Source: an uncultured Myxococcales bacterium
GTDB lineage: Bacteria; Myxococcota_A; UBA9042
Direction of reading: 5' to 3'
Length of the DNA: 36,677 bases
Assembly: GCA_903883645.1 (NCBI GenBank)
Contig: CAISBR010000243.1
Coordinates: 1 to 36,677, forward strand
The position numbers and the translations under genes are program-made. Shown here piece by piece: positions 16,294 to 24,953 of the stretch (its first letter is position 1; each line of letters opens with the position of its first letter). The notes beneath the pieces are model-generated. The model made no database searches and was not told where the DNA came from. It worked only from the letters and a program-made list of their open reading frames with translations.

Positions 16294-16416
16294 ATGGAAC
16301 TAGCGATTTTGGCAGGAACAATTGGTGCAGGTTTCAGCTTGGCGTTCGTGGCCGCCGACATGGCGATGCGGCTCATTGTGCACGCCATCCCGATCAAGCC
16401 CGCGCCGCAGGCCTAG
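16294..16416 (+). CDS. Small single-span membrane protein (40 aa)
   Basis: ATG at 16294 follows a strong GGAGG ribosome binding site (spacing 5 bp), the best in its neighbourhood, which is the main support that this small frame is real. The peptide begins MELAILAGTIGAGFSLAFVA and has one hydrophobic segment (about 3-32) ending in the short tail HAIPIKPAPQA. It therefore looks like a tiny inner-membrane protein. I recognise no family. It lies 118 bp downstream of the radical SAM gene and just before the hairpin that separates it from the CIS cluster. It could be a stand-alone membrane peptide or a subunit of an unknown complex. Confidence 0.5.
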   Translation: MELAILAGTIGAGFSLAFVAADMAMRLIVHAIPIKPAPQA

Positions 16417-16501
16417 CTGCCGGCGCCACGCTCGCGCGCCGCCATACCCACTTGTGCTATCCAGCACTTCAAGATTCGCTCAGAAGCGTAGACAGCAAAG
16501 G

Positions 16502-16530
16502 CCCCTCGCCCCGTGCGTCGGGGAGAGGGG
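16502..16530. terminator. GC-rich hairpin between convergent genes
   Basis: The left arm CCCCTCGCCCCG (16502-16513) and right arm CGGGGAGAGGGG (16519-16530) pair with one mismatch around a TGCGT loop. There is no T-run, so it is not a classic intrinsic terminator. It lies between the convergent small membrane gene and the VWA-FHA gene and could stop transcription from both sides. The CCCCTC...GAGGGG pattern also looks like dispersed intergenic repeats of other genomes. The remaining ~180 bp of the gap shows nothing else. Confidence 0.4.
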
Positions 16531-16601
16531 CAGCCGCGGTAACGGTGGCGAGAGGGGTTGGCGTGGCAAGCCTGGCCGCGACGCCGAGGCACGCGGAGTC
16601 G

Positions 16602-18137
16602 CTACTTCAGCCAGAACTGGAACTCGGTATCGCCCAGCTTGACCCGGTCGCCGTCCTTCAAGAACACCTTGTGCACCTGCTGGCCGTTGACGAGCACTTT
16701 GTTCTGCGAGTTCAAATCCGCGATTTCGTAGCGCATCTGATCGATCTTGAGCGCGGCGTGGCGGCTCGACACGCTGGGATCGGGGATGACCACCGTGTTG
16801 CCCTTGATACGGCCGATGGTGGTCACGTCATCGACCAAGTAGAACTCGGTGCCGGCCATGGGGCCCGCGATGACCATCAAGCGACCGCGGTGCGGACCTT
16901 CCGGCTTCTCGTTGCGGGCCTCTTGCACCGGCGCCGCCGAGCCCTTGCGTCGCACCACGAACACGATGAGCACGATCAGCAGGCCAACGCCGAGCAGACT
17001 GCCCACGACAATGCCCGCCCACTTAAGGATATTCTTCCAGTTAATGCTAGGCGACGGCAGGCGAATGTCGTTGTAAACGCCCTCTTCGGTCGCGCCGTCT
17101 TTCAACTTGGTCTTCATGACCAGGTTGTATTTCATCTCGTCTTTGCCCTTGATCGGATCGCCGTTGCTCGGCAAGTCCTTTAGGGTGACCTTGATGATGA
17201 ACTGCTTCTTGATGCGCCGAGCGAGCGAGTCCCACACGCCGGGGATGTTGATGAACTTGTCGGTCTCGATGCGGCGATAGACACCGCCCGTCGAGTTGGC
17301 CACATTTTGCAGCAGCGGCAGATACTTGGGATCGTCGGCCGTGAAGCCGATGGCATACACGCGGATGCTCTGGTCGCTGTAGCGCTCGAGCATATCCTTC
17401 AACTTATTCTGCAACTTACTGACATCGGTCTCGCGGTTCTTGCCGTCCGACATGATGATCAGGTACTTGCGCCGCGCCTGGCTGAGCTTGTCGGCATTTT
17501 CGACCATGTAATTCATGGCCTTATCGATCGCCGTCAGCGACTCGGGCGCCAGCGTCTTCTGCTTGGCCTGCGCGCCTTGAATCTGCTCGTTGCCCTCTTC
17601 GGGCCCCTGCGGCGCCTTGTTGTTGTCCACTTCGTCTTTTGCTTGGTTAAAATTCGACGCCCACGCGTACACGACTTCGTGCGCCTGGCCCTCGCGGTAG
17701 CGGAGCACGGCCACTTTATCGTTGCCACTCAGGGTCTTGATGAGTCGCGACGCGCCTTCTTTTTCTTGATCGAAGGTCGAGTGCGCTTCGCCCGCCTGCT
17801 GCTGATACCCGCTCGACGCGTTGAGCAGGATGCAGACCGCCACCGGCTCCTGCGCCTTCTCGGCCGTCTCGATCTGAATATCTGTAATCTCAGGCACTTG
17901 GCCGTTGAGCAGAATCTCTAGGTCGCTCGGCTCCACCTTGGGCATCGGCTCGCCCGACGTGTCCAAGATATCGGCGTTGATGGTCAGCGTCTTGGTCGAC
18001 GGCTCGTAACCCACGATATCGATTAGCACACGCTTTTCGGCATCGGCAAAGGTCGACGGCGCCAGCAGGCTGGCCAGCATCACTAGCAGCATCAGGCTCG
18101 ACAAGGCACGTTTGGTAACAGGTGCGCGCAGGCGCAT
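16602..18137 (-). CDS. Secreted/membrane VWA-FHA protein of the CIS cluster
   Basis: A 511-aa protein. Layout: Sec signal peptide (about 1-32), a beta-rich start, a VWA domain (about 98-310), a transmembrane helix (about 372-396, WAGIVVGSLLGVGLLIVLIV), then a C-terminal FHA domain (430-505). The VWA MIDAS is degraded: the first Asp of DxSxS is Asn106 (LNASSG), while Asp231 in MSDGKN is kept. The FHA part keeps Gly-Arg (GRIKGN) and SSRH, so phosphothreonine binding is likely. Topology predicts VWA in the periplasm and FHA in the cytoplasm. A clear AAGGAG ribosome binding site lies 6 bp before the ATG. It is the last gene of the CIS block and may anchor or sense the particle at the membrane. 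Confidence 0.75.
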   Translation of the reverse strand: MRLRAPVTKRALSSLMLLVMLASLLAPSTFADAEKRVLIDIVGYEPSTKTLTINADILDTSGEPMPKVEPSDLEILLNGQVPEITDIQIETAEKAQEPVAVCILLNASSGYQQQAGEAHSTFDQEKEGASRLIKTLSGNDKVAVLRYREGQAHEVVYAWASNFNQAKDEVDNNKAPQGPEEGNEQIQGAQAKQKTLAPESLTAIDKAMNYMVENADKLSQARRKYLIIMSDGKNRETDVSKLQNKLKDMLERYSDQSIRVYAIGFTADDPKYLPLLQNVANSTGGVYRRIETDKFINIPGVWDSLARRIKKQFIIKVTLKDLPSNGDPIKGKDEMKYNLVMKTKLKDGATEEGVYNDIRLPSPSINWKNILKWAGIVVGSLLGVGLLIVLIVFVVRRKGSAAPVQEARNEKPEGPHRGRLMVIAGPMAGTEFYLVDDVTTIGRIKGNTVVIPDPSVSSRHAALKIDQMRYEIADLNSQNKVLVNGQQVHKVFLKDGDRVKLGDTEFQFWLK

Positions 18138-18173
18138 GGTTCGCTCCTTGGGTCGGGAACTTAGAAGGCTAAC

Positions 18174-18815
18174 TCATTCGAGCGACTTGAACTTCAGCTC
18201 GGTGCGACCCAGGCGAATCTTGTCGTTGTCGATGATGTCAAACCGGCTGATGCGGCGCTCGTTGACAAAAGTGCCATTGGTCGAGTCGAGGTCGCTGACG
18301 GTAAAGGTGCCGTTTTCGTGGCGAATTACCGAGTGCTTGCTCGACAGGTACGGGTCGGTGAGCACCACATCGCAGTCGGCGGCGGTGCCCATGGTGTTCT
18401 TGCCGTCGACCAAGCGGAAGTCGCGGCCGCGCAACTCGCCCGACAACACCACCACCCAGCCGACCACGGGCTTAAAGGTGCTGCGGTTGATGTCGTTCAG
18501 ATTGATGGCGACGGTCTTTTCGCTGCCGCCGTATTCCTCGGCAGGCTCGTCCACGGGCTCGGCTTTCTTCTTACCAAACCACCCCATGTCGCCTCCGTCC
18601 TTGTCTTTGGCCTTGTCAGCCGCGGCCTTCTGCGCACCGCCCGCCGCAGCTTTGGCGGCCTTAACCGGCGCATTGACCGCATTGTTAAACTGCTTGGCAG
18701 CTCCCGTCTTGGCCTTGGCGATGGCGCCCATCTTCTTGGCATTGACGGAGTTAACGGCGGAGTCGACCCGCTGCTGGCCTAGATTGCGGAAGAAATCGAC
18801 AATCGGGTTGCTCAC
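18174..18815 (-). CDS. FHA-domain protein of the CIS cluster
   Basis: A 213-aa cytoplasmic protein. The N-terminal ~95 residues are Ala/Lys-rich and probably helical (AAKAAAGGAQKAAADKAKDKD). The segment SEKTVAINLNDIN precedes the FHA domain and may be a phosphorylation site, as in GarA-like proteins (inference). The FHA domain (about 118-212) has SSKH and DSTNGTFVN, but the usual Gly-Arg pair is Gly-Thr (MGTAADCD), so ligand contacts may differ. The GTG start at 18815 has GGAG 6 bp upstream. It lies 36 bp before the VWA-FHA gene. In type VI systems FHA proteins mediate kinase-controlled assembly; no kinase gene is in this window. Confidence 0.8.
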   Translation of the reverse strand: MSNPIVDFFRNLGQQRVDSAVNSVNAKKMGAIAKAKTGAAKQFNNAVNAPVKAAKAAAGGAQKAAADKAKDKDGGDMGWFGKKKAEPVDEPAEEYGGSEKTVAINLNDINRSTFKPVVGWVVVLSGELRGRDFRLVDGKNTMGTAADCDVVLTDPYLSSKHSVIRHENGTFTVSDLDSTNGTFVNERRISRFDIIDNDKIRLGRTELKFKSLE

Positions 18816-18923
18816 GACTCGCTCCGGCCGCCGCCGCTGCAGTGTGCATGGCTACGCGGCGTGTGACACAAGCATGGCATGGTGGGCAAGGCTCCGCAAC
18901 CGCGAAGCAAGCCGAACCCGCCC

Positions 18924-20465
18924 CTAAGCGCGCTTGACCGGCTGGTAGGCCCACAGCTCGAACATGTTGATATCGCGACCCGCCGTAATCGGCTTTAGCT
19001 TCATGCGCAAAGTGACCTCGCGCACGTGCTCGGCCGGCACCACGTAAACCCAGTTGCGCCAGCGCGCCTTGCGGTCCGAGCCCGCACAGATGCAGTTGGC
19101 CTGGCGGCGGTCATTGGCCTCGACCTCGGCTTCCCAATCGCCGTGGGCGTAGTCCATACGCCAGACGATGTACACGTCTTTGCCGGGCTCGACGTTCTTC
19201 AGTTCGTACTCGATCTGCCCGCCCTCGAACGCCACGCCGGCCGACTCGACAATCACGCCGTCGGGATACTTGAGCTTTTGACGCGTGCGGTACTTGTCGC
19301 GCTCGCCAGTAATCCGCAGGTTGTGAACGCGCTCGCTGTCGGCGTCGATCGGGTTGATCGCGTCGATGAGCAGCATGTCCTGCCCTTCAATCGTCATCCG
19401 CTCCTCGAACGTCACCGAGCGAACCTTCATAGCCTCGATCACGGTCGAGGTGTCCGACTGCTTGATCTCAAGCTTCTTGGGCGCCTTGAGTTCCTTGGCG
19501 AAAATCGTCTCCATGAACTTCTGGCACTCGTTGCCGTAGCTCATCAGGCCGCCCAAGAAATCGACCGAGAACTGGCGCTCTTCAAAGCGTTGCAGGCTCA
19601 TCTCGACATGCTTCTTGTAGTTGCTAAAGTCGCGCTGGCTCGAAATCTGCGGCTGGTTCTGCTCAATGTCCTGCACCATGGTCCACTGGTGGTTCAGGAT
19701 GATCAGGTACAGCGAGAAGAAGTTTCGCAAATCAACCAGTTGCGCGTGCAGCAGCATCTCGAGCGTAATGAACGCGTGCAACACATCCGACGCCGTCGTG
19801 ATATGCAGCTTGTGGTACATCAGCGCGTAAATGGTCTTGCTGCGCCGCACCATCTCCATCAAATCCCAGAGCATTTGCGGCGACAAGAACGAGCCGACGA
19901 TACCCGCCACCGGCACAAAGCGCAGGTCGATCTCGTTCTGCTGCGGATTGAAGGGGTCCTTGGCGTCGAGCAACCGCTTGACATCCTTGGTTACATTGAT
20001 GCGCCCAAGCTCAACCTCGGTGTGCAGGTCGGGCTCGGTCACGCTCCACTCGATCTTGATCGACTCGGCGACCTTGCGGTGGCCCTTAAAATCGAGATTC
20101 TCTTTGTACGAGATAAAATCGGTAAATTCCTCAATGTAGCGCGCCACGAGGTAGATCGTCGCCGGCAGCTTGAAGTCGTTCGGATTGAATTGCTTGATCT
20201 CGGGTTCCCACAAGAACAGGTCGTTGCCCTGGCCGTCGACCGCGTAGCCCGACTGCACCTCGACCGCTAGCTGACCCTGCGAACGCGCCAACACCCGGAA
20301 ACCGCCGATGGCGTGCGGTACTAGGCCCGGCCCGTGCATCATACGGTTGTGCAGGCGGCGCTTCTCTACGTGGTAGCGCTCGCCGTCGTTCCAATCCTTC
20401 TCGGTGGTGCGAAACCCGCGAAAGAAGTTCAACCTTCGGTAGTTGCGCTCGGTAATCTCGGCCAT
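18924..20465 (-). CDS. CIS-associated protein of unknown role, possible fibre/baseplate component
   Basis: A 513-aa soluble protein without signal peptide. The N-terminus (NYRRLNFFRGFRTTEKDWND ... EKRRLHNRMMHGPGLV) matches a pattern I recall from proteins encoded beside phage-tail-like CIS genes (start RxNFF-G, later HNRxxHGxGLV), followed by a small beta domain (VEVQSGYAVDGQGNDLFL). The middle is helical and Met/Leu/Gln-rich (about 200-340). The last ~110 residues look like a beta-sandwich (DVYIVWRMDYAHGDWEAEVE ... VVPAEHVREVTLRMK), perhaps carbohydrate- or surface-binding. The ATG at 20465 has AGAGG 4-5 bp upstream. It is transcribed after the PASTA-tail gene. A structural role at the baseplate or as a fibre is inferred from position. 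Confidence 0.6.
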   Translation of the reverse strand: MAEITERNYRRLNFFRGFRTTEKDWNDGERYHVEKRRLHNRMMHGPGLVPHAIGGFRVLARSQGQLAVEVQSGYAVDGQGNDLFLWEPEIKQFNPNDFKLPATIYLVARYIEEFTDFISYKENLDFKGHRKVAESIKIEWSVTEPDLHTEVELGRINVTKDVKRLLDAKDPFNPQQNEIDLRFVPVAGIVGSFLSPQMLWDLMEMVRRSKTIYALMYHKLHITTASDVLHAFITLEMLLHAQLVDLRNFFSLYLIILNHQWTMVQDIEQNQPQISSQRDFSNYKKHVEMSLQRFEERQFSVDFLGGLMSYGNECQKFMETIFAKELKAPKKLEIKQSDTSTVIEAMKVRSVTFEERMTIEGQDMLLIDAINPIDADSERVHNLRITGERDKYRTRQKLKYPDGVIVESAGVAFEGGQIEYELKNVEPGKDVYIVWRMDYAHGDWEAEVEANDRRQANCICAGSDRKARWRNWVYVVPAEHVREVTLRMKLKPITAGRDINMFELWAYQPVKRA

Positions 20466-20550
20466 TTTGCCTCTATTCTCCCGCAGTCAGCGGGCATTCG
20501 ATACGGGGCGCCCGCGTTGGCAGGCGGTCAAGTTCCCTGAATTGCCGCCG

Positions 20551-21486
20551 CTAGGGCTGCTCAGACCAATCGACGTCGGACTCGCCTTCGACGAACGCTT
20601 CGCCGATCACCAAGCCGTGGTCCTCTTCTTCGAGCCGCGCCTGATTCGAGAACGTCAAGAAATACATAGTGTGCGCCGGCTTCTCGGCCTGAATCACCCG
20701 GTGGATGCGGATGAGCTGGTCGTCGTTCAGCGTGTCGGCCTGCACCGGCAGCTCCACCACAAAGCAGTTCGCCATGCTGATCGCCGGCAGAATCACTGAC
20801 GTTACGCCAATTTCGGACGACACACCCACGCGCATCGGCTCGAACGGCCACTCGTTTTCGATGAGTCGCGGCCGCAGGCCAGTGTACATTTCTAGAAGAC
20901 TTTCAAGAGCTTTCTTGGTGCCGCGGATACTGTACAGCGCCGGCGCGCAGCGAAGCCACTTGCGCTGCTGCTCAACCGGCCAATCGGCCTCGAGGCCCAG
21001 GGCGATCCACGACGCCAGCCACGGCAAGAACGCCGGGTCGGTCTCTTGCGGGCGAAACAGCCAGGGCATCCGCGTGAGCACCTGGTCGATGTGCTCGTGC
21101 AGCTGTTGGAAAACCCACATAAATTCGTGCAGAAACTGATTCTCGTTGTTGACCGAGACCTGAAACACTTGCGGCAAGAAGGCCATCCAGCTCGACTTGG
21201 CAATCGAAACAGACACTTGCGTAGTGTTATCGACCAACTGACCGCGAATCGGGTACTGCTCAACGACGCTGCTATCGTCGGCATAGGCCTCGGTATAGCG
21301 GGCGAGCGGCGGCGGCAACCCCGCTTGCTGCAAGACAATGATCGCGTCGCGGTACAGCAACCCGGTCACTTCGGGAACGATGACCTTCTTGACGCGACGC
21401 TCGAGAGGCCGTCCGCCACGTCCGCCACCGCCGGGGCCGCTGCCCGGGGGAGTTCCGCCACCGCTGGTTGTACTGGCAAGGGCCAT
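20551..21486 (-). CDS. PASTA domain-phage tail protein I fusion (Afp12-like baseplate component)
   Basis: A 311-aa protein. After a Gly/Pro-rich start (GTPPGSGPGGGGRGG), residues about 35-97 read like a PASTA domain: VPEVTGLLYRDAIIVLQQAGL, YTEAYADDSSVVEQYPIRG, then TTQVSVSIAKS. The rest (108-300) fits the phage tail protein I/P2 gpI-like family: FLPWLASWIALGLEADWP, RKWLRCAPALYSIRGTKKAL, LLEMYTGLRPRLIE. In Afp-type particles this protein sits at the outer baseplate, linked to gpJ. PASTA domains are best known from peptidoglycan-sensing Ser/Thr kinases and PBPs, so this one may let the baseplate touch cell wall. It starts 30 bp after the gpJ stop codon. Confidence 0.75.
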   Translation of the reverse strand: MALASTTSGGGTPPGSGPGGGGRGGRPLERRVKKVIVPEVTGLLYRDAIIVLQQAGLPPPLARYTEAYADDSSVVEQYPIRGQLVDNTTQVSVSIAKSSWMAFLPQVFQVSVNNENQFLHEFMWVFQQLHEHIDQVLTRMPWLFRPQETDPAFLPWLASWIALGLEADWPVEQQRKWLRCAPALYSIRGTKKALESLLEMYTGLRPRLIENEWPFEPMRVGVSSEIGVTSVILPAISMANCFVVELPVQADTLNDDQLIRIHRVIQAEKPAHTMYFLTFSNQARLEEEDHGLVIGEAFVEGESDVDWSEQP

Positions 21487-21516
21487 AGCTGCTCAGCTCC
21501 AACAGATGGTGACGGA

Positions 21517-24500
21517 CTACACGATGCGTTCGTGTGCCTTTTCGATGACTTCGACGCGCACGACGTGCACCAACTCGCCGGAACCGACCTTGAATTGATC
21601 GACCTCAAGCTTGCTGGTCTCGTCGACAAGGCGCACCCGGTCGACAAAATCGACGCCCGGCACGTCTTCGATGACGTGGTACAGATCGACGCGGTACACC
21701 GGCCGGCCAAAAGGCCACCCCTTGCCGTCTTTGCCACCCTTCAGCGGGTGCAAGAACATGCGAATGCGGCGCTCGATTTCGCGCTTGACCCTATCCGAGC
21801 CAGCCGCCTGCAGCACCACGATTTCGACCTGCGCCGACATTTCGCGGAAGGTGGGCCGCTGCACGTTTAGAATCGTCGAGATCAGCTTGCGGTCGGCCAA
21901 GTGATTGCGCACCTTGCGGAGCAGTTCGGTCGACGGAATCGGCTTGTCGAGGAAATCAGGATGGTTTTCGGCCACTTTGGGCACGATAACCACCGTAACC
22001 TCGCCTTCGCGGTCGTGGGTCGGCAGGGTGCAGACGCGCGCCACCGAGTTCGACGCCTCGATCGCGAGCCACTCGAAGTCTTCGGCCGTAACGGCGCGCC
22101 CCTTGGCCTTTAAGCTGTGCGGGCCCCGGCGCTTGGCTTCTTCGATGGTCTCGAGGTCGCAACCCCCCGTCGCAGCAAACACATTCTTAACCGAGTCGAC
22201 ATACGGCACATTTTGCAGCAGCACCGAGACCGAGTCCGGTGGCACGTTGCCGCGCTCGCCATCGCCGACTTGGTAGCGCTTGCAGACGATGTTGCGGTCG
22301 CCCTTGGGCGGGATCAAACCGTGGATGCCGTCGCCGAATTTCACTTCGCCCGTGACGATGTCTTTGACGTAGTGCCGCGATCCCGCCTTGCTTTCGTACA
22401 GGCTATCGATCTCGGCCCACCGCACCATCACGCCGCCCTCGGGGCTGTCTTCGACAAAGCGATCGCCGAATTCCCGTTCGAGCTCCATGATATCGGGAGT
22501 GGGCGGACGCTCGCGCTCCCGCACCCAGATCTCTTGACCCGGCAGCACCGGCCCGCGCACAAACTTGAAGCTCTGGTTGGGCGTGCCGCGCGAGCTACCC
22601 ATCACTTCTTCGTTGTAACTCGTGACGTTGGTGCCATAGGTGGCGTTGAGCAAGATGTTGCGCAGCAGCGGCGGCTCGTCGTAGCCACCGAATTCGAGGC
22701 GCGCCCGAATCCAGTAGAGGGGCACACCAAAGCGCTTGTGCGAGCGATGGTCGCTCGGCCCAACGAACTCGATAAAGCCAGACTGGGTAAAACCGTAGGT
22801 CTGATCGCGGGTAATCAGCGATATCCAGTCCTTACCGTTCCAGTATTCCCAATTGATGACCTGCTCGGCGTGCACTTGGGCAAGCTGGCGGCTGGTCTGA
22901 CCCGGTCCCGCGCGCAGCCGACGCCCCGGGCCATCGCTTTCGCTCAGCTCAAAGTACAGTTGAATTCGCTCGTTGGGGAATGGCTGCGGTCCAGGGGGCG
23001 CGTTGCCATCGTACGTCGCGAGCTTGAAGCCCAGGTACAGCGTCGGGCTCTCTTCGGCAATGGGCTGGAACGGCTGGAACGGCTTACCCGTCTCCGTCGG
23101 CACAGCCAACGCCGAGTAATCACTGTACAAGAAATCGTTGTACGCGATGACGCGGTCGAACTCGTGCTCTTGCTCGACAAAGCGCAGCGCGAGGCCTTTT
23201 AGAGTCGGCGGCCGCAGCGGGCGGATATCCTTCCACACCCAGCGGTCGTTTTCGAGCTCGTAGGTACCCTGCACGCCAAAGTCGCCACGTTCAACCCGGG
23301 CGCGAATCCACACGGCATCTTTACCGTTGATTTCGCAGGCTTTAATGTCTTTGGGCCGCCTAAAGGCCACGGCACCCGACACGGTCAGGCAGCTGGTGTC
23401 GTCCTTGAAGCTGAACCCCGGGTCCTCAACATCGAAGTCGCCGAAACCATTGCGGCCAATCAGACGCCAGCGCTTGCCGTTGAAGTATTCCCAAACGAGC
23501 ACAAGGTCGCCCGAGGCTTGCGGCGCTGGCACCACGGAGGGGTCGGCCAACTCGAAGTCGATGCGCACATCTGCGTCGGGGTGGTCGAGTACGCGCGCGC
23601 AAGCCACATAAAGCGCTGAATCGGCAACCGGTTCCGTGCCAAAGGGCAGCATCAGCCGGTCGACCTCGAGCTTTTGGAACATGCCGCCCGACCGGTCCGA
23701 ATAGGCAAAGTCCGGCGGCTCGCCCTCGCCGATGACCTCAAGGCGCATCGACACCGTGTCAAGCAGCGTATCCGAAGCCTGATTCGGCACTTCGATGAGC
23801 TTGCCGCGCAGGAACAGGCCCTGGAACTCACCTGCCACGGACTCGGCCATCGCGGGCGGCCCGATGAGTGCCACCTGGTCCGCCTCGGTCTCGAGCGGGG
23901 GATTCGCCAACGCGCGCCAACGCTCCCCGTCGAAGTACTCCCACTCAAGCTGCTTGCACAGCGGCGTCGGCGTCGAGCCCGGCACGGTGGTGCGAATCGT
24001 CAAAATCGACGTCTCGTTGAAGGCCTTGAGACGCTTATCGCCCAAGAACAAAAACCGCTCGACGCTGCGCACGCCCGACCACAGCTCGACTCCCTCGCGC
24101 TTTCGACCGAGCAACCCGGTGTAATCGCTAAAGGTTTCGTGGTACTGACTCATGCACATCGCCAGCGCGGCGTTGGTCACGCACAGGTCGTTCTCGGTCT
24201 CAAAACCGATGGCCGCACCGTCGGAGCCAGGCTTGGTACCCACCCGACAGCCGCGCGGCACCACGACCATGTCAGCCTTGGGATTGAGCCCAAATTTCAA
24301 CACAGTACGAGCCGGCTGCGGCGGCGCCAGGGTGATACCCATCAGCTCAAGGAAGGCCAAGAAGTTCTTCTCCGGCACGCGGTTGAGCCGGTAGAGAGTC
24401 ATCTCGGTCATCCAGGCGAAAAGCTCGACCAGGGTGACGCCGGGGTCCGACCGGTTGTGGTTGGTCCACTCCGGGCAGTACTGCGGGATGAGTCGGATCG

Positions 24501-24555
24501 CCTCTTGGACGATATCCTCAAAGGTGCGATCGTCTAGATTCGGACTTGGGATCAT
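21517..24555 (-). CDS. Baseplate assembly protein J (gp47/Afp11-like)
   Basis: A 1012-aa protein. The start MIPSPNLDDRTFEDIVQEA, then PEWTNHNRSDPGVTLVELFAWMTEM, is the hallmark of the long 'putative baseplate assembly protein' family of phage-tail-like systems. The C-terminal third contains the gpJ/gp47 core (KGRAVTAEDFEWLAIEAS ... VVIVPKVAENHPDF ... RRIRMFLHPLKGGKDGKGWPFG). It forms the wedge platform connecting gp25 to the outer baseplate. Its ATG overlaps the gp25 stop in an ATGA (24552-24555), so the two are translationally coupled. Its length is in the normal range for the family. Confidence 0.92.
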   Translation of the reverse strand: MIPSPNLDDRTFEDIVQEAIRLIPQYCPEWTNHNRSDPGVTLVELFAWMTEMTLYRLNRVPEKNFLAFLELMGITLAPPQPARTVLKFGLNPKADMVVVPRGCRVGTKPGSDGAAIGFETENDLCVTNAALAMCMSQYHETFSDYTGLLGRKREGVELWSGVRSVERFLFLGDKRLKAFNETSILTIRTTVPGSTPTPLCKQLEWEYFDGERWRALANPPLETEADQVALIGPPAMAESVAGEFQGLFLRGKLIEVPNQASDTLLDTVSMRLEVIGEGEPPDFAYSDRSGGMFQKLEVDRLMLPFGTEPVADSALYVACARVLDHPDADVRIDFELADPSVVPAPQASGDLVLVWEYFNGKRWRLIGRNGFGDFDVEDPGFSFKDDTSCLTVSGAVAFRRPKDIKACEINGKDAVWIRARVERGDFGVQGTYELENDRWVWKDIRPLRPPTLKGLALRFVEQEHEFDRVIAYNDFLYSDYSALAVPTETGKPFQPFQPIAEESPTLYLGFKLATYDGNAPPGPQPFPNERIQLYFELSESDGPGRRLRAGPGQTSRQLAQVHAEQVINWEYWNGKDWISLITRDQTYGFTQSGFIEFVGPSDHRSHKRFGVPLYWIRARLEFGGYDEPPLLRNILLNATYGTNVTSYNEEVMGSSRGTPNQSFKFVRGPVLPGQEIWVRERERPPTPDIMELEREFGDRFVEDSPEGGVMVRWAEIDSLYESKAGSRHYVKDIVTGEVKFGDGIHGLIPPKGDRNIVCKRYQVGDGERGNVPPDSVSVLLQNVPYVDSVKNVFAATGGCDLETIEEAKRRGPHSLKAKGRAVTAEDFEWLAIEASNSVARVCTLPTHDREGEVTVVIVPKVAENHPDFLDKPIPSTELLRKVRNHLADRKLISTILNVQRPTFREMSAQVEIVVLQAAGSDRVKREIERRIRMFLHPLKGGKDGKGWPFGRPVYRVDLYHVIEDVPGVDFVDRVRLVDETSKLEVDQFKVGSGELVHVVRVEVIEKAHERIV

Positions 24556-24953
24556 AGATCCTGCTCCCGCCTCAAGTAAAAGGGATACACAAAGTTGCGA
24601 TCCACGTTGGTCGAGCGGATTTTGTACCGAATCGACACGTTCATCAACGACTCGTTGTTATCGCTAGGGTTGGCCGAGACGCGTACGTCGGTGATGCGCG
24701 GCTCCCACTTGTTCAGCGCTTCGGCGACGTAGAACGCCACCATGCCCGATGTGGCGGTCGAGTTGGGGTGGAAGGCGTAGTCGTGGATGCGACAGCCAAA
24801 CATGGGCCGCATCACCCGCTCGCCCACTGCCGTACCGACGATCAGGCGCACGGCCTCTTCGATGTTGTCGGCCCCCTCGGACATGGCCATCCCGCCGACC
24901 GCGTTGACTTGCAACGGGAACTTCAGACCGTGACCGAGAAAGTTCTTGACCAT
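24552..24953 (-). CDS. gp25-like baseplate wedge protein (Afp9-like)
   Basis: A 133-aa protein of the GPW/gp25 family. It has MVKNFLGHGLKFPLQVN at the start (family FLGxG-x-FP), then DNIEEAVRLIVGTAVGERVMRPMFGC, which includes the conserved GERVMRPxFG core. It joins the baseplate wedge to the sheath initiation ring and works with gpJ. In-frame starts at 24977 (GTG), 24959 and 24953 compete; AGGGG 6 bp before 24953 favours that one. A 275-bp non-coding gap separates it from the hub gene upstream. Confidence 0.88.
   Translation of the reverse strand: MVKNFLGHGLKFPLQVNAVGGMAMSEGADNIEEAVRLIVGTAVGERVMRPMFGCRIHDYAFHPNSTATSGMVAFYVAEALNKWEPRITDVRVSANPSDNNESLMNVSIRYKIRSTNVDRNFVYPFYLRREQDL

Noticed and set aside
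13923..18815. Functional link between the dual-specificity phosphatase and the FHA proteins
   Set aside because: They lie on opposite strands with an unrelated gene and a hairpin between them, and no kinase is present; the idea is only a guess.
19026..20270. 414-codon open frame on the + strand
   Set aside because: It is a shadow of the 513-aa CIS gene; composition is rich in Leu, His, Val and Arg with no domain.
22117..23202. 361-codon open frame on the + strand
   Set aside because: It is antisense to the gpJ-like gene, which is a clear family member across the whole interval.
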